The notes under the pieces are model-generated. The model had not been told where the DNA came from, made no database searches, and saw only the letters and a program-made list of their open reading frames with translations. The position numbers and the translations under genes are program-made. This document shows, piece after piece, positions 7,886-11,270 of a DNA stretch of 11,270 bases (its first letter is position 1; each line of letters opens with the position of its first letter). The DNA is from Antrodiella citrinella (lineage: Eukaryota; Basidiomycota; Agaricomycetes; Polyporales; Steccherinaceae): assembly GCA_004802725.1 (NCBI GenBank), contig SGPM01000580.1, forward strand, positions 1-11,270. Direction: 5' to 3'.

Positions 7886-10642
7886 ATGCCTCGTACACGT
7901 TGGACGACCGAGGAACAATATACGTGGCTTCATGACCGTATCCCAGAATGGCGGCAGGCGCAAGACGACGGCAAAGTTTCGACGTTCTTGACGTCGCTCG
8001 TTCAGAAATGGTATAAGAAGTATCCACCACCAGCAACGCCGAAGAAGTATCTCGACAAAGCGAACGGCAATGAGGATAAGGCAAAGATATTGTACCGTGA
8101 CTACTGGATTAAGGTGAGCATTTGAATCATGGTAGGTACGATTTTCACTGACCATGTCACGTAGCGTCTGCGCGACTGGTACGGTAACAACGGCAAGGTT
8201 GCCGCTGCTGTCACCACCACCACTGCTACTGCTGCCGTCACCACCTCCGCCACCGAGCTGACGCAGGCTGACACAGCCGACGGCGCCGTCCTCGACTTCA
8301 CCAAGGGCAAGCGCAAGAGGCTGTTGTACCAAGCCTACCTGCTGCTTTTCGCCAAACGACTCAACCCGCTCCTTCGTGATATGTATGAGAAGGAAAAGAA
8401 GGAGACGCCTCCGGGCAAGAAGCCGATCGCTTGGCTCGCTTTCCAGACCGCAGAATCGATGAAGTTACTAGCCAAGGAGCCTCCGAAGATCCAGAACATC
8501 GTCCAGAGGTTCCGCAACGGAGAGTTTGGCTCGTCCCCACCCGAGTTGCCTGATGTCATCGACGACGACTTCGAATTGGACACTGAAAATGCGAAACAGA
8601 TGTCGCAGCAGAGACTCAGGTGTGTTGAAGTAACATAGCGTTAAGGCCAAGCTGACCGTACGATTAAGAAACCTCGAGAACCTCCCTCGCACCCTTCGAG
8701 TCATGTTTGAGAACATGTTCGAACAGACCGGCTGGTCTGGCACCATCCTTCTCGCAGGGCCAAACCCTGTTAACGGACGAGTCGCGTTTATGAGGCAAGT
8801 CACAAAGATTTACACGTGTTCGTTGTCTGACCTGGTTTACAGCTACAATCATGCACGATCTCTTGACACAGATTTGACGTGGCCACAGGCAATGGGTCCG
8901 GCCTTCGAGACCGATGTCCAAGATCTGTTCGTGAAATACATGGAAACCTGTTTCATTCGTAAGTCAGCCAATGCCTCCAGCGGTCTAACACTGGACTGAC
9001 CATTGATATAGAGGCTGCGGAAGAAACCTCTAGAGATCCTAGTGAAGCACCGCCGGACAAACAGGACGCTGCAATGACTGAAGACTTGGAGCATCAGCGC
9101 GAAAATCAAGAGCAACGTCCTGAGACTCACGACGGTGCTTCGGACGTGGAACCTTTGCAAACGTTGGACTTCGATGAACAGCGCGACCAAAACATTCAGA
9201 AAGTCAAGGAGTTGCTGCAGCGGTCAGGACTTGCTGATGCAGCGAAGGAACTGCTTAGACCTCGCGCGTCAAAGCAAGCGACCAGCGCTTCGAAGCAATC
9301 GCAGCGCAGCGCTTCCGATCCCTCTGGTCAGCAACCACCACGACCTTCGCAAAAACCTCGTGCAGTCTCCGCTGTTTCTACATCCCCCACTCCTGCGAAC
9401 GGCCATGGAACGCGTTCTTCAACATCGCTACATGTCGCTCCGCATGTTCCCGGCAAATTGCAGTCCTCTACCAGCACTGACGTGGCACAGCCTAACCCTC
9501 TGTCTACGGAGAAGACCACGACATTGAACGCTCACACACCTGGATCCACCTCTTCCGATGCCCGCAAAGACGTCGATGGGGGTGAGCCTGCGCCCTCTGA
9601 ACCCGCAGCTCCTACGAGCAACGTCCCAGTCCCTGCCGATCCCACTCCTGACGCCAGCGGCGGGAAGTCCACGCTCTCCGAACCAAACGACGACGCTCCT
9701 GCCTTACCCGCTCCCATCTCTCTTGGTGGTGTTCTTACCGCCATGACAACCACACCTGAGCGTGATGGTAATCCGGAGCCAGTCCGTGCCAACGGGAGTG
9801 ACCATATGATAGAGATTTCGTCGGCGGAGGGGATGGGCAAGGGCAAGGGTAGCGAGGAACATGACCCTATGGACATAGATGACCCGGACAATCAGCGAAC
9901 TCGTTGGATGGACGCCCTTGGACTGAAAGAAGACACGCGAGCGCTGCCCACCGATCTTCCAGCGTGGATGGAGCCTCTCGTCGAGTATTTCCGGGATGTA
10001 TCCTCATACCCGGCGTGGCAGGAGCTGATTGACGAGTGGATAAGATTTGAAGAGAGGCTCAGCTTTCCAGGTAGCTCAGTGAGTACATATATATTGTTCT
10101 TCTTGTGCACTAAGCTGAGAATAGTTCTGCAGAGCAGGATGACGACCGAACATCGTCCTTACGAAATTTTCGAGTGGATGCAGAAAGGACGCCCCCTCGA
10201 TGCGATGCCCGTCATGCCCGACAAGTCCATCCAAATGTTCAAGGCGTGGTGGTTCGTACTGCAGCCTGAGTGGCGACAAGGTGATGGTACCCCGGGCAAC
10301 ACGTGGCCTATCTCGGACGATCTGCCGGATGCTGTGAATGACTGGGGCAGTCTCCGTCACGGTGGCAGCAATGGTGTCTTCCTTTCCCTCATTGCGCTCT
10401 CATGGTGGTACAAGACTGCTCTGGACAAGGATCCGTCGGACGCGGACTCTCGTAGTGCAGTTGTGGGTCCTATGCAGGCCATTCAGGATATGACCTTTGT
10501 CTTTGGGCAGGTCGGTACTGCGGCAGACTCGACTGCAGGGCAACCGGCACCTCGCCTCAAGCGTGGTCGCTCCACCAGCAAGCCATCCAGCCGTGCTGGC
10601 GTGCGGAACAAGCCGCCTAGTAAGCGTGCTCGTACTGATTAG
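7886..10642 (+). CDS. Unknown probable nuclear protein with N-terminal Trp-rich module and C-terminal WW-LQP-WR region, 833 aa
   Basis: Modelled exons: 7886-8113, 8165-8619, 8669-8794, 8843-8958, 9012-10078 and 10133-10642; all phases agree. I do not recognise a named family. Residues 1-86 form the module shared with the 82-aa neighbour (RWTTEEQYTWL, WYKKYPPP, IKRLRDWYGNN). Residues about 120-310 are mostly helical, ending in WPQAMGPAFETDVQDLFVKY. Residues about 310-600 are rich in Ser, Pro, Thr and Asp and probably disordered; within them MIEISSAEG resembles a SUMO-interacting motif. Residues about 621-790 are again ordered: LPAWMEPLVEYFRDV, a W-x-x-x-I-D-E-W-I-R-F-E helix, FKAWWFVLQPEWRQGDG and GGSNGVFLSLIALSWWYK. 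From memory, Agaricomycete proteins with similar ends are common and unnamed; this needs a search. A basic tail (KRGR, then SKRARTD) looks like a nuclear localisation signal. Two proposed introns (8795-8842 and 10079-10132) are stop-free multiples of three, so retained forms are possible. Confidence 0.8.
8795..8842 (+). other. Probable GC-AG intron (48 bp, stop-free)
   Basis: It begins with GCAAGT after GAG and ends with TTTACAG, with a CTGAC branch-like site about 12 bases before the end. Its length equals that of neighbouring introns, and removal keeps the frame. Retention would add 16 residues without a stop, so the alternative is that it is coding. Confidence 0.6.
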
Positions 10643-10779
10643 TCAAATTGTTGTGTCCGGCTTGTCTTGTCTGAATGTTCACGTAGCTTATCAGGCATTT
10701 TAATAATATTTTGCTGCATCCATTACACTGTGAATGAAAAAGGTTGATCTCGTCAAATAATCAAGTTCTCAAGTTTTAC

Positions 10780-11047
10780 AACGAAAAACGCAAAGGTACG
10801 TAGGGTTCGTTTTATGTTTTTGCGTGTATCGGAACCCTGTCCCTGATTCACAAAGGCATGTTTTATGTGAATCGCAGCATGTAAAACGAAAAACGCAAAG
10901 GTACGTAGGGTTCGTTTTATGTTTTTCTATCTGTCTAGCATGTGCCATGTTTTTCAGTCATATGGTAGTTTTACAAAAACACGGGCTCACCACTCCAAAC
11001 ACATGTGTTGGCTGGCTAATTGGTGTTTTAATAAACAAAGTAAAGGC
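10780..11047 (-). repeat. Right terminal inverted repeat
   Basis: This is the reverse-complement partner of 213-481, about 98-99 percent identical by eye. The outer end reads TAATTGGTGTTTTAATAAAC then AAAGTAAAGGC. It lies about 140 bases beyond the stop codon of the 833-aa gene, so that gene's 3' UTR may run into it. Confidence 0.93.
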
Positions 11048-11270
11048 CCAGGGCTGGCCGAGCGGGTCACACCGCGGAAGCGTCTCGGGTGTTCGCCGTA
11101 CTTCGCGCTCACTGGTTGCCACCCCGTACTACCTCTAGATATCATCGAAGCTACGTTTCTCATTCCGCCGCCGACCGCTATGCTCACGACAGTCGACCTT
11201 ATCGCCCGACGCGCCGCGGCACTGCAGCGAAGGGAAGAGGATCTCGCCGCTATTCATAGCAAGGTCTACG
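11048..11270 (+). pseudogene. Ty3/gypsy retrotransposon pol, region after the integrase core (interrupted, 3' part)
   Basis: One open frame runs to the window edge: LAERVTPRKRLGCSPYFALT, then GCHPVLPLDIIEATFLIPPP, then TVDLIARRAAALQRREEDL. This is the segment that follows the catalytic Glu in many basidiomycete gypsy integrases (AERVT-x-R, GxSPYF, PLD, LIARRxxALQxR). It continues the split gene seen at 3-212 in the same orientation. About twenty residues that usually lie between the RQ of the left half and the AERV here are not found on either side, so target sequence was lost or was already degenerate. The gene continues beyond the window. Confidence 0.85.

Larger units (their letters stand above)
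213..11047. mobile_element. KDZ-superfamily DNA transposon, about 10.8 kb, with three accessory genes
   Basis: The element is defined by inverted repeats at 213-481 and 10780-11047 that match over about 268 bases with roughly three substitutions and one single-base indel. It encloses a KDZ transposase gene with no visible break and three further genes: an RNase H1-N-domain protein, an 82-aa protein and an 833-aa protein. Both flanks are parts of one gypsy-type integrase gene, which shows that this is an insertion. The near identity of the ends and the open transposase model suggest recent mobility. The outermost bases are uncertain by a few positions (GCCCTTAG on the left, GCCTTTAC when the right end is reverse-complemented), and no convincing target duplication is visible. 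Confidence 0.88.

Noticed and set aside
213..11047. TET/JBP dioxygenase passenger, reported with some fungal KDZ elements
   Set aside because: No HxD-type iron-binding motif or related sequence was found in any of the modelled proteins.
213..11047. tRNA, rRNA or CRISPR-like arrays
   Set aside because: No cloverleaf, rRNA signature or regularly spaced short repeats were seen; the only tandem repeats are the 105-bp end units and the in-frame minisatellites.

Overview
The window reads as nuclear DNA of a basidiomycete fungus, most likely an Agaricomycete. The genes are split by many very short introns (48 to 59 bases, GT-AG with two GC-AG candidates). The central gene encodes a KDZ (Kyakuja-Dileera-Zisupton) transposase with a CxC2-type cysteine cluster, a combination typical of mushroom genomes. 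No organism can be named from the sequence alone.

Layout: almost the whole window (about 213-11047, 10.8 kb) is one DNA transposon bounded by terminal inverted repeats of about 268 bp that differ at only about four positions. It sits inside the integrase region of a Ty3/gypsy-type retrotransposon pol gene. The upstream half of that gene lies at 3-212 and the downstream half at 11048-11270, both on the plus strand; about twenty codons that family members normally have between them are not seen, and no clear target-site duplication is visible.

Inside the element, from left to right: a left inverted repeat with a 105-bp tandem repeat and short hairpins; a ten-exon leftward KDZ transposase gene (706-4627, 1147 aa, no internal stop in the model); a 1.4-kb stretch with no recognisable gene; a leftward four-exon gene (6003-7163, 337 aa) that ends in an RNase H1 N-terminal (hybrid-binding, viroplasmin-like) domain after a long disordered region; a 168-bp divergent promoter region; a small rightward two-exon gene (7332-7632, 82 aa); a large rightward six-exon gene (7886-10642, 833 aa) of unknown function with probable nuclear localisation; and the right inverted repeat.

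The small protein and the N-terminus of the large protein share a Trp-rich module with the same phase-0 intron position, so they look like relatives by duplication. The intact transposase and near-identical termini suggest a young, possibly autonomous KDZ element that carries three accessory genes. How those genes help transposition, if they do, is inference: the shared module could be a DNA- or protein-binding unit, and the RNase H1-type domain predicts RNA:DNA hybrid or dsRNA binding. All exon models were built by hand from splice signals, reading phase and family resemblance, without transcript data.
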